From Apirhabdus apintestini (GTDB lineage: Bacteria > Pseudomonadota > Gammaproteobacteria > Enterobacterales > Enterobacteriaceae), in the NCBI GenBank assembly GCA_033977085.1, contig CP138906.1, positions 3,658,001 through 3,722,000 of the forward strand: DNA of 64,000 nt. The letters run 5' to 3'. The number at the start of each line of letters is the position of its first letter. Within the stretch, counting starts at the first letter, position 1. The notes under the pieces were generated by a model. That model made no database searches. It saw only the letters and a list, made by a program, of their open reading frames with translations, and was not told the DNA's origin. Of the stretch, positions 32,985-44,616 are shown in pieces. The translations under genes and the position numbers were made by a program.

Positions 32985-34262
32985 ATGAAAAAACAAATTA
33001 ATTTACGAGCTGTAGCAGCCCAGGCCATTGAGCAAGTCGTTGAACACGGCCAATCGCTGAGTCAAATATTGCCTCCCCTGCAGCATAAAGTCGGCGATAA
33101 AGATAAGGCGCTGCTACAGGAACTCTGTTTTGGCGCACTACGCGTATTGCCTCAGCTAGAATGGCTGATTAACAAGCTGATGGCGCGCCCAATGACGGGC
33201 AAACAGCGCACGGTTCACTATTTGATTATGGTTGGGCTTTACCAACTGTTACACACGCGTATCCCTCCACACGCGGCGCTGGCGGAAACCGTCGAAGGAA
33301 CGGTCGCCATCAAACGCTCTCAGTTTAAAGGGCTGGTTAATGGCGTATTGCGTCAGTTTCAGCGGCAGCAGGAAACTTTACTCACCGCATTTGCGCAGTC
33401 GGAAGAGCGCTACCTTCATCCACAATGGTTAATCCAGCGAATTAAAAAGGCGTGGCCGCAGCAGTGGGAAGCCATTATTGATGCGAATAATCAGCGCCCG
33501 CCGATGTGGCTGCGAGTCAACCGTAACCATCATTCCCGGGATGCATGGCTGACACTGCTTCAGGAGGCGGGATTTACGGGATACACAGACAATCAATACC
33601 CGGATGCCATAAGAATGGCGGCTCCCGTCCCTGTACACGCCTTACCGGGTTTTGAATTAGGCTGGGTAACCGTGCAGGATGCCTCCGCACAGGGTTGCAT
33701 ATCCAGGCTAGAGCCCCAAAATGGCGAAAATATTTTAGACCTGTGTGCGGCACCCGGCGGGAAAACCACACATATTCTCGAAGCAGCACCGTTGGCAAAT
33801 GTCACCGCTGTAGATATCGATCAACAGCGCCTCGCTAGAGTTCATGAAAATTTGAAGCGGCTGGGAATGTCAGCCAAAGTTATACAAGGGGACGGTCGAT
33901 CGCCATCTCAATGGTGCGGCTCTGAAGCATTCGATCGCATACTCCTGGATGCCCCTTGCTCGGCTACCGGCGTCATTCGACGACACCCAGATATAAAATG
34001 GCTTCGCCGTGACCGGGATATCCCTGAACTGGTTAGGCTGCAGTCAGAAATACTTGATGCTATCTGGCCGCACTTAAAGCCGGGCGGCACGTTAGTTTAC
34101 GCCACCTGTTCTATTTTGCCGGAAGAAAACAGTCTCCAAATCGCCAATTTTTTAAAACGGACGCCAGATGCAAAAATCAGCGCTCTCGATACAGGCGAGC
34201 AAAATTTCCCGGGCGCAGAAAAAGGCGATGGCTTCTTCTACGCAACATTAGTTAAACAGTAA
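32985..34262 (+). CDS. rsmB: 16S rRNA m5C967 methyltransferase RsmB
   Basis: SAM-dependent methyltransferase modifying C967 of 16S rRNA. N-terminal NusB-like domain (about 1-140), then the Rossmann domain with DLCAAPGGKTTHILE (SAM site), DAPCSATGVIRRHPDIKWLRR (first Cys) and YATCSILPEEN (catalytic Cys). Start chosen at ATG 32985 (MKKQINLR) as in E. coli; intact, 425 residues. Confidence 0.96.
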   Translation: MKKQINLRAVAAQAIEQVVEHGQSLSQILPPLQHKVGDKDKALLQELCFGALRVLPQLEWLINKLMARPMTGKQRTVHYLIMVGLYQLLHTRIPPHAALAETVEGTVAIKRSQFKGLVNGVLRQFQRQQETLLTAFAQSEERYLHPQWLIQRIKKAWPQQWEAIIDANNQRPPMWLRVNRNHHSRDAWLTLLQEAGFTGYTDNQYPDAIRMAAPVPVHALPGFELGWVTVQDASAQGCISRLEPQNGENILDLCAAPGGKTTHILEAAPLANVTAVDIDQQRLARVHENLKRLGMSAKVIQGDGRSPSQWCGSEAFDRILLDAPCSATGVIRRHPDIKWLRRDRDIPELVRLQSEILDAIWPHLKPGGTLVYATCSILPEENSLQIANFLKRTPDAKISALDTGEQNFPGAEKGDGFFYATLVKQ

Positions 34263-34283
34263 CAGTATGATGGACAGCTACGG

Positions 34284-35659
34284 ATGAAAATTATCATTCT
34301 GGGTGCAGGGCAGGTTGGAGGCACGCTAGCCGAGAATTTAGTTGGAGAAAACAATGATATTACGATCGTGGATACTAACGGCGATCGTTTACGCATCCTT
34401 CAAGACAAATTTGATCTACGCGTTGTCCAGGGACACGGATCCCATCCACGTGTTCTTCGCGAAGCCGGAGCGGACGATGCCGATATGCTCGTCGCTGTAA
34501 CCAGCTCCGATGAAACAAATATGATCGCCTGCCAGGTCGCTTACTCGCTGTTTACGACGCCAAACCGTATCGCGCGTATTCGCGCCCCAGAATACGTCCG
34601 CGATGCAGAGCGCCTGTTTATGCCTGATGCCGTGCCAATCGATCATCTTATCGCTCCAGAACAGCTTGTTATCGACAATATCTGGCGGCTGATTGAATAT
34701 CCGGGAGCCTTACAAGTCGTCAATTTCGCGGAAGGTAAAGTCAGCCTCGCGGTAGTAAAAGCCTACTATGGGGGGCCGCTTGTAGGTAACTCACTGGCAA
34801 CCATGCGTGAACATATGCCGCATATTGATACGCGAGTAGCGGCAATATTTCGCCACGATCGCCCCATTCGACCACAGGGTTTAACTATCGTAGAAGCCGG
34901 TGACGAGGTTTTCTTCATTGCCGCCTCTCAGCACATACGTGCCGTAATGAGTGAACTGCAGCGCCTTGAGAAGCCCTACAAGCGCATTATGCTGGTAGGT
35001 GGAGGTAACATTGGCGCTGGCCTGGCACAGCGGCTGGAGAAAAATTACAGCGTTAAACTCATTGAACGCAATCAACAACGCGCTGCTGAACTTGCTGAGA
35101 TGCTGCAGGATACCATCGTATTTTATGGGGACGCATCCGATCAGGAGCTTTTAGCCGAAGAACACATTGAGCAAATTGATCTCTTCATTGCTGTCACAAA
35201 CGATGATGAAGCGAATATTATGTCTGCCATGCTCGCTAAACGTATGGGTGCAAAAAAGTGATGGTGCTTATTCAGCGCCGGGCGTATGTGGACTTAGTTC
35301 AAGGCAGTGTGATTGACATTGCTATCTCACCGCAGCAGGCGACAATTTCCGCCCTTTTAAGTCACGTGCGCAAAGCCGATATTGTTGGCGTCTCTTCGCT
35401 ACGCCGTGGTGTGGCAGAAGCCATCGAAGCCGTCGCGCATGGTGATGAGACAACCTCACGCGTCGTTGGGCGCGTAATTAGTGAAATCAAACTTCCTCCC
35501 GGAACCATCATCGGTGCAATCGTCCGCGGTAATGATGTCATGATCGCCAATGACGATTTACGTATTGAGCAAGGCGATCATGTTGTTATGTTTTTAACGG
35601 ATAAGAAATTTGTATCCGATGTGGAAAGGCTATTCCAGCCAAGTCCATTCTTCCTTTGA
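34284..35659 (+). CDS. trkA: Trk potassium uptake NAD-binding protein TrkA (frameshifted)
   Basis: Peripheral inner-membrane regulatory subunit of the TrkG/TrkH potassium channels. It has two RCK modules: each has an NAD-binding Rossmann motif (IIILGAGQVGGTLAENL; IMLVGGGNIGAGLAQRL) and a TrkA-C domain. The A run at 35253-35258 lacks one base, so the frame ends after KRMGAKK instead of continuing VMVLIQRRAYVDL. Repaired length is 458 residues, identical to E. coli. Last gene of def-fmt-rsmB-trkA. Confidence 0.95.
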
Positions 35660-35806
35660 TTTAAGTTGGGCGAAGTTGATTCGCCCTATTTACTTCGAAA
35701 TGTATTAAAGCCTTATAGGTTCAATCAGATAAGAGTTATGTCATTTAATGGCAATCAGAGCATCATTTGTTAAACTTAGCCTATTAGCCTGCACAGGAGC
35801 ATTTAA

Positions 35807-36217
35807 ATGAGCTTTATTAAAGAATTTCGCGAATTCGCGATGCGTGGAAATGTCGTTGATCTGGCCGTGGGTGTCATCATCGGCGCAGCCTTCGGCAAAA
35901 TTGTTTCATCTCTGGTTGCCGATATTATTATGCCACCGCTGGGGCTACTCATTGGCGGTATCGATTTCAAACAGTTTGCGTGGACAATGCGCCCTGCACA
36001 AGGCGATATTCCTGCGGTAGTGATGCATTATGGCGTTTTCATTCAGAATATCTTCGACTTTATTATTGTGGCTCTGGCTATTTTCCTCGCCATCAAATTA
36101 ATGAATAAATTGCGCCGGAAAGAAGATGAACCCGAAGCAGTTGCAGAACCGACAAAAGAAGAAGTGCTTTTGAGTGAAATTAGAGATTTATTGAAAGAGC
36201 AAAATAATCGCCCTTAA
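35807..36217 (+). CDS. mscL: Large-conductance mechanosensitive channel MscL
   Basis: Pentameric inner-membrane safety valve opened by membrane tension. Intact, 136 residues. N-terminal amphipathic helix FIKEFREFAMRGNVVDLAVGV leads into TM1 with the pore constriction. TM2 is GVFIQNIFDFIIVALAIFLAI, then a charged C-terminal helix. AGGAG precedes the ATG. Independent transcription is likely. Confidence 0.97.
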   Translation: MSFIKEFREFAMRGNVVDLAVGVIIGAAFGKIVSSLVADIIMPPLGLLIGGIDFKQFAWTMRPAQGDIPAVVMHYGVFIQNIFDFIIVALAIFLAIKLMNKLRRKEDEPEAVAEPTKEEVLLSEIRDLLKEQNNRP

Positions 36218-36369
36218 TTAGAAAAGGCAGTGGGAACAGTAGAGTTTCTCTCTTTTTCCACTGTCTTATCTTTCTCTAATACTCACATTTTTCTCCTCTA
36301 ATTGCTTCCCTTTTTACTTCTCTATGCTAGCGAAATAACGAATCGTACGCTAATACGCATAGAGTATTA

Positions 36370-36405
36370 TTAATAATCCACCTTTTTATGCCGATAATAA
36401 CTCAT
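36370..36405 (-). pseudogene. arfA: Possible remnant of arfA
   Basis: In E. coli arfA lies between mscL and zntR, transcribed toward mscL. Here, at the same place and strand, a strong GGAGG sits 5 bases before an ATG, and the first codons MSYYRHKK resemble the ArfA start MSRYQHTKG. The frame stops after 11 codons and nothing further resembles ArfA. I infer a decayed arfA whose 5' end survives; the similarity is short, so confidence is low. Confidence 0.35.
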
Positions 36406-36456
36406 GTATGCCTCCGCCCATTAGCCACCATTTCGTATTTCCATCCTTTACCAATA

Positions 36457-36879
36457 TCAAGTTGATGTAATACCGCTCGCACCTTGCTCAAGGGCTTCGA
36501 GTATGGAACAAGACACGCTGCTATGTGCACTGCCACAACATGCCGCATGCAAGTTATCTAATGAATTTCGCATCATTTGTAGTTCTGCAATTTTAGCGTC
36601 AACCTCAGCCAACCGACTCTGCACTATATGTTTAGATTGCTGGCATGTATGGCGCTCCGGATCAATTCGGATAGACAAAAGTTCTTTAATAGCATCAAGC
36701 GTAAAACCTAATTTCTTCGCATATCGAATAAACCGCAGACGTTTCAGGTCATCATCATTGTAAAGACGAAACCCGCCTTCAGTTCTAATATCATGAGACA
36801 TAAGCCCTTGCTTCTCGTAATACCGTACAGTGTCAGCCATGACACCGGCTTGTTTAGCCAATTCTCCAATACGATACAT
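36457..36879 (-). CDS. zntR: Zinc-responsive MerR-family activator ZntR
   Basis: MerR-type regulator that activates the zinc exporter gene zntA. The N-terminal winged helix is YRIGELAKQAGVMADTVRYYEKQGLM. The dimerisation helix follows, and the metal site includes HTCQQS and the C-terminal ACCGSAHSSVSCS loop, whose Cys and His ligands match ZntR. Start at ATG 36879 (MYRIGELA); its A is the last base of the yhdN stop codon (TAATG). Length is 140 residues, close to E. coli's 141. Confidence 0.95.
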   Translation of the reverse strand: MYRIGELAKQAGVMADTVRYYEKQGLMSHDIRTEGGFRLYNDDDLKRLRFIRYAKKLGFTLDAIKELLSIRIDPERHTCQQSKHIVQSRLAEVDAKIAELQMMRNSLDNLHAACCGSAHSSVSCSILEALEQGASGITST

Positions 36880-37250
36880 TAGCGCCCATCTCCCATTTTC
36901 TTCACTAAATGACACCTGTATTCGCCGTGCAGGAAATCCGTATTTTGCCCAGAGAGCTTTAAACGTAGCTCTAGCAGTCGCAGTTGGCGAGTTAAGATCA
37001 CATAATCAGGACCTTCTTTATGTATATTTTCTAATAAATCATTTAGCTCCACCGCTTGTTTACGTAGTTCTAATTCTGCCGGCAAGTAGCCTGTATTTTT
37101 TAGAATCCGATATGCAGTGCGCAGCTCTGAGGGTATATGTGAATCATCATCAAGGGTAATAGGCTGCCCTACACTAGGAAGATCATCAAACCCACCTTTG
37201 CGTTGAGCATCCAGGATGCGGCGCTCGGCTTTCCCGTCATAAAAACTCAT
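36879..37250 (-). CDS. yhdN: DUF1992 protein YhdN
   Basis: A 123-residue protein of the DUF1992 (DnaJ-homologue conserved) family, matching E. coli YhdN: AERRILDAQRKGGFDDLPSVGQP, AYRILKNTGYLP and a C-terminal coiled helix. Function unknown. Overlaps zntR by one base, forming a two-gene unit. Confidence 0.92.
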   Translation of the reverse strand: MSFYDGKAERRILDAQRKGGFDDLPSVGQPITLDDDSHIPSELRTAYRILKNTGYLPAELELRKQAVELNDLLENIHKEGPDYVILTRQLRLLELRLKLSGQNTDFLHGEYRCHLVKKMGDGR

Positions 37251-37301
37251 ATCGTTCTCTACTGGCTATACACGAAGCATCAAAAGCTATTGATATAAAA
37301 A

Positions 37302-37317
37302 ACCCGCCGAGGCGGGT
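37302..37317 (-). terminator. Alpha operon terminator
   Basis: Stem ACCCGCC / GGCGGGT with loop GA. On the minus strand the flanking runs are AAAACCCGCC...TTTTTT, about 20 bp past the repaired rplQ stop. Confidence 0.85.
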
Positions 37318-37336
37318 TTTTCTACACTACTGCAGA

Positions 37337-37724
37337 TTATTCTGCAGCGGCTTCTGCTTTCGAGCTCAGGGCGATCAACGAGTTCGATGTATGCCATCGG
37401 CGCATTGTCACCTGCACGGAAACCACACTTCAGAATGCGAGTGTAGCCACCTGCGCGGCTCGCGAAACGCGGGCCAAGCTCATTAAACAGTTTTGCCACG
37501 ATCTCATTATCACGAGTACGGGCGAATGCCAGACGACGATTAGCTACGCTGTCGGTCTTGGCAAGAGTAATCAGCGGCTCAACTACGCGACGCAGCTCTT
37601 TCGCTTTTGGCAGGGTCGTCTTGATTATCTCGTGACGAACCAGGGAGCCAGCCATGTTACGAAACATTGCCTGGCGATGGCTGCTGTTGCGGTTCAGTTG
37701 ACGACCACTCTTACGATGGCGCAT
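37337..37724 (-). CDS. rplQ: Ribosomal protein L17 (3' frameshift)
   Basis: Large-subunit protein, last gene of the alpha operon. Identical in plan to E. coli L17 from MRHRKSGRQLNRNSSHRQ to YIELVDRP. Then one extra base at about 37362 (GAGCTCGAAAGC in coding sense where GAGCTGAAAGC is expected) replaces the normal end ELKAEAAAE by an unrelated tail. Corrected stop is at 37337, giving 128 residues. Confidence 0.96.
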
Positions 37725-37764
37725 GACCTTATCCTTCTCAGTAAAACCTTAACCTGCGATCTGG

Positions 37765-38754
37765 TTACTCATCTGCAATACTAGCAGGCGGCCAGTTTTC
37801 CAGGCGCATACCCAGAGACAGACCGCGAGATGCCAGTACGTCTTTAATCTCAGTAAGAGATTTCTTACCCAAGTTAGGTGTTTTAAGTAGCTCAACTTCG
37901 GTACGCTGTACCAGATCACCGATGTAGTGGATAGCTTCTGCCTTGAGGCAGTTAGCAGAGCGGACAGTCAATTCCAGATCGTCAACAGGGCGCATCAGGA
38001 TCGGATCGAATTCTGGTTTCTCTTCTTTGACTTCCGGCTGACGCACATCACGCAGGTCAACGAAAGCTTCCAGTTGTTCAGCCAGAATGGTTGCCGCACG
38101 GCGAATCGCCTCTTCAGGATCGATTGTACCATTGGTTTCCATTTCGATGACCAGCTTGTCCAGGTCGGTACGCTGTTCTACACGCGCAGCTTCAACATTG
38201 TAGGCTATGCGCTCTACAGGGCTGTAGCAGGCGTCGACCAGCAGGCGGCCGATTGGGCGCTCATCTTCTTCCGAATGAATTCGGGCAGAAGCCGGCACAT
38301 ATCCACGACCGCGCTGAACTTTGATACGCATGCTAATAGACGCGTTCTCATCAGTCAGGTGGCAGATCACGTGCTGCGGCTTGACGATTTCGACATCACC
38401 ATCATGGGTAATGTCGGCTGCAGTCACAGGGCCAATGCCAGATTTATTCAGAGTAAGAATAACTTCATCTTTGCCCTGAACTTTCACCGCCAGCCCTTTC
38501 AGGTTGAGCAGAATCTCCAGGATATCTTCCTGAACGCCTTCTTTGGTGCTGTACTCATGAAGTACACCATCAATCTCAACCTCAGTCACCGCGCAACCCG
38601 GCATCGATGAAAGCAGAATACGGCGCAGTGCGTTACCCAGAGTATGGCCAAAGCCACGCTCTAAAGGCTCAAGGGTCACCTTGGCGTGCGTCGAACTCAC
38701 TTGCTCGATATCGACCAGGCGCGGTTTAAGAAACTCTGTCACAGAACCCTGCAT
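37765..38754 (-). CDS. rpoA: RNA polymerase alpha subunit
   Basis: Assembly platform of RNA polymerase and contact for activators and UP elements. Intact at 329 residues, the E. coli length. The N-terminal domain has LEPLERGFGHTLGNALRRILLSS; the C-terminal domain has LTVRSANCLKAEAIHYIGDL with the conserved Arg265 region and NLGKKSLTEIKDVLASRGLSLG. Between rpsD and rplQ in the alpha operon. Confidence 0.99.
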   Translation of the reverse strand: MQGSVTEFLKPRLVDIEQVSSTHAKVTLEPLERGFGHTLGNALRRILLSSMPGCAVTEVEIDGVLHEYSTKEGVQEDILEILLNLKGLAVKVQGKDEVILTLNKSGIGPVTAADITHDGDVEIVKPQHVICHLTDENASISMRIKVQRGRGYVPASARIHSEEDERPIGRLLVDACYSPVERIAYNVEAARVEQRTDLDKLVIEMETNGTIDPEEAIRRAATILAEQLEAFVDLRDVRQPEVKEEKPEFDPILMRPVDDLELTVRSANCLKAEAIHYIGDLVQRTEVELLKTPNLGKKSLTEIKDVLASRGLSLGMRLENWPPASIADE

Positions 38755-38779
38755 TGTGTCCTCTCTTTGGTGCTAAGCT

Positions 38780-39399
<620 letters not shown>

Positions 39400-39430
39400 T
39401 TTCTTTCTCCAACATTCCTAAAAACGAGCG

Positions 39431-39820
39431 TTATACGCGACGTTTTTTCGGCGGACGACAACCGTTGTGAGGGATCGGAGTCACATCAGTAATATTAGTG
39501 ATGCGGAAACCAGCGGCGTTCAGAGCACGAATAGTAGATTCGCGGCCCGGACCCGGTCCCTTAACCATAACTTCCAGGTTCTTAATACCGTAGTCTTTCA
39601 CGGCTTCAGCGCAGCGCTCTGCTGCAACCTGAATCGCAAAAGGCGTGGATTTACGTGAACCACGGAAACCGGAACCACCGGCAGTTGCCCAACCCAAAGC
39701 GTTACCTTGTCTATCAGTAATGGTAACGATTGTGTTGTTGAAAGAAGCATGGATATGAGCCACGCCGTCAGAGACTTGTTTTCTTACACGCTTACGTGCA
39801 CGAACTGGTGCCTTTGCCAT
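39431..39820 (-). CDS. rpsK: Ribosomal protein S11
   Basis: Platform protein of the small subunit, intact at 129 residues. Motifs GVAHIHASFNNTIVTITD and the C-terminal DVTPIPHNGCRPPKKRR are as in E. coli. Alpha operon. Confidence 0.99.
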   Translation of the reverse strand: MAKAPVRARKRVRKQVSDGVAHIHASFNNTIVTITDRQGNALGWATAGGSGFRGSRKSTPFAIQVAAERCAEAVKDYGIKNLEVMVKGPGPGRESTIRALNAAGFRITNITDVTPIPHNGCRPPKKRRV

Positions 39821-39836
39821 TATTCAATCACCCCGA

Positions 39837-40194
39837 TTATTTCTTGATCGGTTTGCGCGGACCCTTACGGGTACGGGCGTTGGTCTTGGTACGCTGACCG
39901 CGAACCGGCAGACCACGACGATGACGCAAACCACGATAGCAACCAAGGTCCATAAGGCGCTTGATGCTCAGGGTAACTTCACGGCGCAGATCACCTTCAA
40001 CGACGAATTTACCAACTTCGTCACGCAGCGTCTCGATCTGTTCTTCAGACGAGCTCACTGATCTTAACATTTTCAGCAATTCCCGCTGCGGCACAAATAG
40101 CCTGAGAACGAGTTTTGCCTACACCATAAATCGCGGTTAACGCGATAACAGCATGTTTATGATCAGGAATGTTAATGCCTGCTATACGGGCCAC
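39837..40194 (-). CDS. rpsM: Ribosomal protein S13 (frameshifted)
   Basis: Head protein of the small subunit contacting 23S and P-site tRNA; first gene of the alpha operon. GTG start at 40194 (VARIAGINIPDHKHAVIAL), as in E. coli. One extra base at about 40053 (coding-sense GAGCTCGTCTGAA where GAGCTGTCTGAA is expected, SELSEEQ) shifts the frame. Repaired, it has 118 residues and ends RKGPRKPIKK. Confidence 0.96.
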
Positions 40195-40290
40195 TATGCA
40201 CTCCTATAAATTGATTATGTGCCCCATGCTGAAAAGCCCGTTTTCAGGATACTCAAATGGGAACACATAGGCATATAAAAGGTTGGCTGG
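40195..40290 (-). promoter_or_regulatory. Alpha operon leader: S4-binding pseudoknot
   Basis: The minus-strand leader of rpsM contains CCTGAAAACGGGCTTTTCAG followed by CATGG, then AGGAGTGCATAGTG. This matches the E. coli alpha operon ribosome-binding-site pseudoknot, where S4 represses translation of rpsM-rpsK-rpsD-rplQ by entrapping the initiation complex. Confidence 0.8.
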
Positions 40291-40340
40291 CTAATCTAGC
40301 CAGCTCACCTAAACTTTGCAAGAAAAATATGCGAGATAAA

Positions 40341-41816
<1,476 letters not shown>

Positions 41817-41823
41817 CTGCTAC

Positions 41824-42258
41824 TTATTCCTCGATTTTACCGCCAGCAGCTTCGATTGCAGCACGCGCACCTTTCGTCACGCGTAAACCACGAATGGTCA
41901 CAGGACGAGCGACTTCACCAGCGAGAATCACTTTCGCGAACTCCATCTGGATGCCGATAATATTAGCCGCTTTCAGCGTATTCAGGTCTACGACATCACC
42001 TTCAACTTTAGCCAGGTCAGAGAGGCGAACCTCTGCAGTGACCATAGCTTTACGAGAGGTGAAGCCAAATTTCGGCAGACGGCGATACAGAGGCATCTGA
42101 CCGCCTTCGAAACCGCGACGCACGCCACCGCCAGAACGAGATTTCTGACCTTTGTGACCACGACCGCCGGTTTTGCCGAGGCCTGAACCGATACCACGTC
42201 CCAAACGCTTACCTTCACGTTTAGACCCTTCGGCCGGAGACAGAGTATTTAAACGCAT
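41824..42258 (-). CDS. rplO: Ribosomal protein L15
   Basis: Late-assembling large-subunit protein, intact at 144 residues: MRLNTLSPAEGSKREGKRLG, the Gly-rich GSGLGKTGGRGHKGQKSR extension and a C-terminal globular domain ending EAAGGKIEE. spc operon. Confidence 0.99.
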   Translation of the reverse strand: MRLNTLSPAEGSKREGKRLGRGIGSGLGKTGGRGHKGQKSRSGGGVRRGFEGGQMPLYRRLPKFGFTSRKAMVTAEVRLSDLAKVEGDVVDLNTLKAANIIGIQMEFAKVILAGEVARPVTIRGLRVTKGARAAIEAAGGKIEE

Positions 42259-42261
42259 CTC

Positions 42262-42441
42262 TTACTCCTCAACTTTAACCATGTAGGAAACCGCGTTGAC
42301 CATACCGCGTACAGCAGGAGTATCCTCACGCTCTACGGTGTGACCAATACGACGCAGACCCGGGCCAAGCAGCGTTGCCTTATGTTTCGGCAGACGACCG
42401 ATTGCACTGCGGGTTTGAGTAATTTTAATAGTCTTTGCCAT
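42262..42441 (-). CDS. rpmD: Ribosomal protein L30
   Basis: A 59-residue protein, intact: MAKTIKITQTRSAIGRLPKH, KATLLGPGLRRIGHTVERED, and the end VSYMVKVEE. It lies between rpsE and rplO in the spc operon, with three bases to rplO. Confidence 0.97.
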   Translation of the reverse strand: MAKTIKITQTRSAIGRLPKHKATLLGPGLRRIGHTVEREDTPAVRGMVNAVSYMVKVEE

Positions 42442-42447
42442 GGTTAA

Positions 42448-42948
42448 TTACCCCAGAATTTCTTCAACGGATTTACCACGCTTGGCAGCGACCATTTCCG
42501 GGGATTTCATGTTCTCAAGACCATCAATTGTTGCACGAACCACGTTAATTGGGTTAGTGGAACCATAAGCCTTGGCTAGAACGTTATGTACCCCAGCGAC
42601 TTCAAGAACGGCGCGCATAGCACCACCGGCAATGATACCAGTACCTTCTGAAGCCGGCTGCATGAACACACGGGACCCTGTATGCACGCCTTTAACCGGG
42701 TGCTGCAGCGTGCCGTTATTCAGCGCGACGTTAATCATATTGCGACGAGCTTTTTCCATCGCTTTCTGGATCGCTGCTGGAACTTCGCGGGCTTTACCGT
42801 AACCAAAACCGACGCGACCATTACCATCACCAACTACAGTCAATGCTGTGAAGGAGAAAATACGGCCACCTTTAACGGTTTTCGATACGCGATTTACCGC
42901 GATCAGCTTTTCCTGCAGTTCGCCAGCTTGTTTTTCGATGTGAGCCAT
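42448..42948 (-). CDS. rpsE: Ribosomal protein S5
   Basis: Small-subunit protein acting in decoding fidelity and mRNA unwinding. 166 residues against 167 in E. coli, lacking only the final Lys. KTVKGGRIFSFTALTVVGDG and GRVGFGYGKAREVPAAIQKA are intact, with normal residues at the spectinomycin-resistance loop (VSKTVKGG). spc operon. Confidence 0.98.
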   Translation of the reverse strand: MAHIEKQAGELQEKLIAVNRVSKTVKGGRIFSFTALTVVGDGNGRVGFGYGKAREVPAAIQKAMEKARRNMINVALNNGTLQHPVKGVHTGSRVFMQPASEGTGIIAGGAMRAVLEVAGVHNVLAKAYGSTNPINVVRATIDGLENMKSPEMVAAKRGKSVEEILG

Positions 42949-42962
42949 CTTACACCTCTACC

Positions 42963-43316
42963 TTAGAACTGAAGGCCAGCTTCACGGGCAGCATCTGCCA
43001 GTGCCTGGACACGACCATGATATTGGAAACCGGAACGGTCAAAAGAAACACCTTTGATGCCTTTTTCCAGAGCGCGTTCTGCTACAGCTTTACCCACTGC
43101 TGCAGCGGCGTCTTTGTTACCGGTATACTTCAGTTGTTCAGCAATAGCTTTTTCTACAGTAGAAGCGGCTACCAGAACTTCAGAACCGTTCGATGCGATT
43201 ACCTGGGCGTATATATGACGCGGGGTACGATGTACCACCAGGCGAGTCGCACCCAGCTCCTGGAGCTTGCGACGTGCGCGGGTCGCACGACGGATACGAG
43301 CAGATTTCTTATCCAT
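42963..43316 (-). CDS. rplR: Ribosomal protein L18
   Basis: 5S rRNA-binding protein of the central protuberance, intact at 117 residues: MDKKSARIRRATRARRKLQE, then RLVVHRTPRHIYAQVI and the end QALADAAREAGLQF. spc operon. Confidence 0.99.
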   Translation of the reverse strand: MDKKSARIRRATRARRKLQELGATRLVVHRTPRHIYAQVIASNGSEVLVAASTVEKAIAEQLKYTGNKDAAAAVGKAVAERALEKGIKGVSFDRSGFQYHGRVQALADAAREAGLQF

Positions 43317-43325
43317 AGTGTTACC

Positions 43326-43859
43326 TTACTTCTTCTTGGCCTCTTTGGTACGCACGACTTCGTCGGCGTAACGAACACCCTTGCCTTTATAAGGCTCAGG
43401 ACGACGGTAGGCGCGCACGTCAGCAGCAACCTGGCCGACCAGCTGTTTATCCGCGCTTTTCAACACGATTTCAGTCTGAGACGGACATTCAGCAGTAACG
43501 CCTGCCGGCAGCTGATGCTCAATAGGATGCGAAAAACCTAATGACAGGTTTAAAGCATTCCCCTTGACCGCTGCACGATAACCTACACCAACCAGCTGAA
43601 GCTTCTTAGTGAAGCCTTCGGTAACACCAATAACCATTGAATTCAGTAAAGCACGGGCGGTACCCGCCTGCGCCCAACCATCTGCATATCCGTCACGCGG
43701 ACCGAAGTTCAGCGCATCGTCTGCATGTTTAACTTCAACAGCATTGTTGATAGTACGAGTCAGCTCGCCGTTTTTACCTTTGATCGTAATAACCTGACCG
43801 TTGAGTTTAACGTCAACGCCGGCAGGAATAACGACCGGTGCTTTAGCAACACGAGACAT
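43326..43859 (-). CDS. rplF: Ribosomal protein L6
   Basis: Large-subunit protein near the factor-binding site, intact at 177 residues: MSRVAKAPVVIPAGVDVKLN, GFTKKLQLVGVGYRAAVKGN and PEPYKGKGVRYADEVVRTKE. spc operon. Confidence 0.99.
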   Translation of the reverse strand: MSRVAKAPVVIPAGVDVKLNGQVITIKGKNGELTRTINNAVEVKHADDALNFGPRDGYADGWAQAGTARALLNSMVIGVTEGFTKKLQLVGVGYRAAVKGNALNLSLGFSHPIEHQLPAGVTAECPSQTEIVLKSADKQLVGQVAADVRAYRRPEPYKGKGVRYADEVVRTKEAKKK

Positions 43860-43871
43860 TTTTTCCTCCGA

Positions 43872-44263
<392 letters not shown>

Positions 44264-44296
44264 CTGTCTTTACTCCCGTGATTCAATTGGTGACAA

Positions 44297-44602
44297 TTAC
44301 CAGCTAGCCTTTTTCAGACCCGGGATTTCACCGCGCATGGCGGCTTCACGGACCTTGATACGGCTCAACCCGAACTTCCGCAGGAAAGCATGCGGACGAC
44401 CAGTTTGACGGCAGCGATTACGCTGACGGGACGGGCTGGAATCACGCGGCAGAGTCTGCAGCTTGAGAACAGCGTTCCAACGATCTTCGTCGGTTGCGTT
44501 CACATCAGAAATGATAGCTTTCAGTTCAGCGCGTTTAGCGAAGAACTTTTCAGCCAGAGCAGCGCGTTTTACTTCGCGTGCTTTCATTGATTGCTTAGCC
44601 AT
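44297..44602 (-). CDS. rpsN: Ribosomal protein S14
   Basis: Small-subunit head protein of the zinc-less long type, intact at 101 residues: MAKQSMKAREVKRAALAEKF, SSPSRQRNRCRQTGRPHAFL and GEIPGLKKASW. spc operon. Confidence 0.99.
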   Translation of the reverse strand: MAKQSMKAREVKRAALAEKFFAKRAELKAIISDVNATDEDRWNAVLKLQTLPRDSSPSRQRNRCRQTGRPHAFLRKFGLSRIKVREAAMRGEIPGLKKASW

Positions 44603-44616
44603 GAAGTAACCCTACC

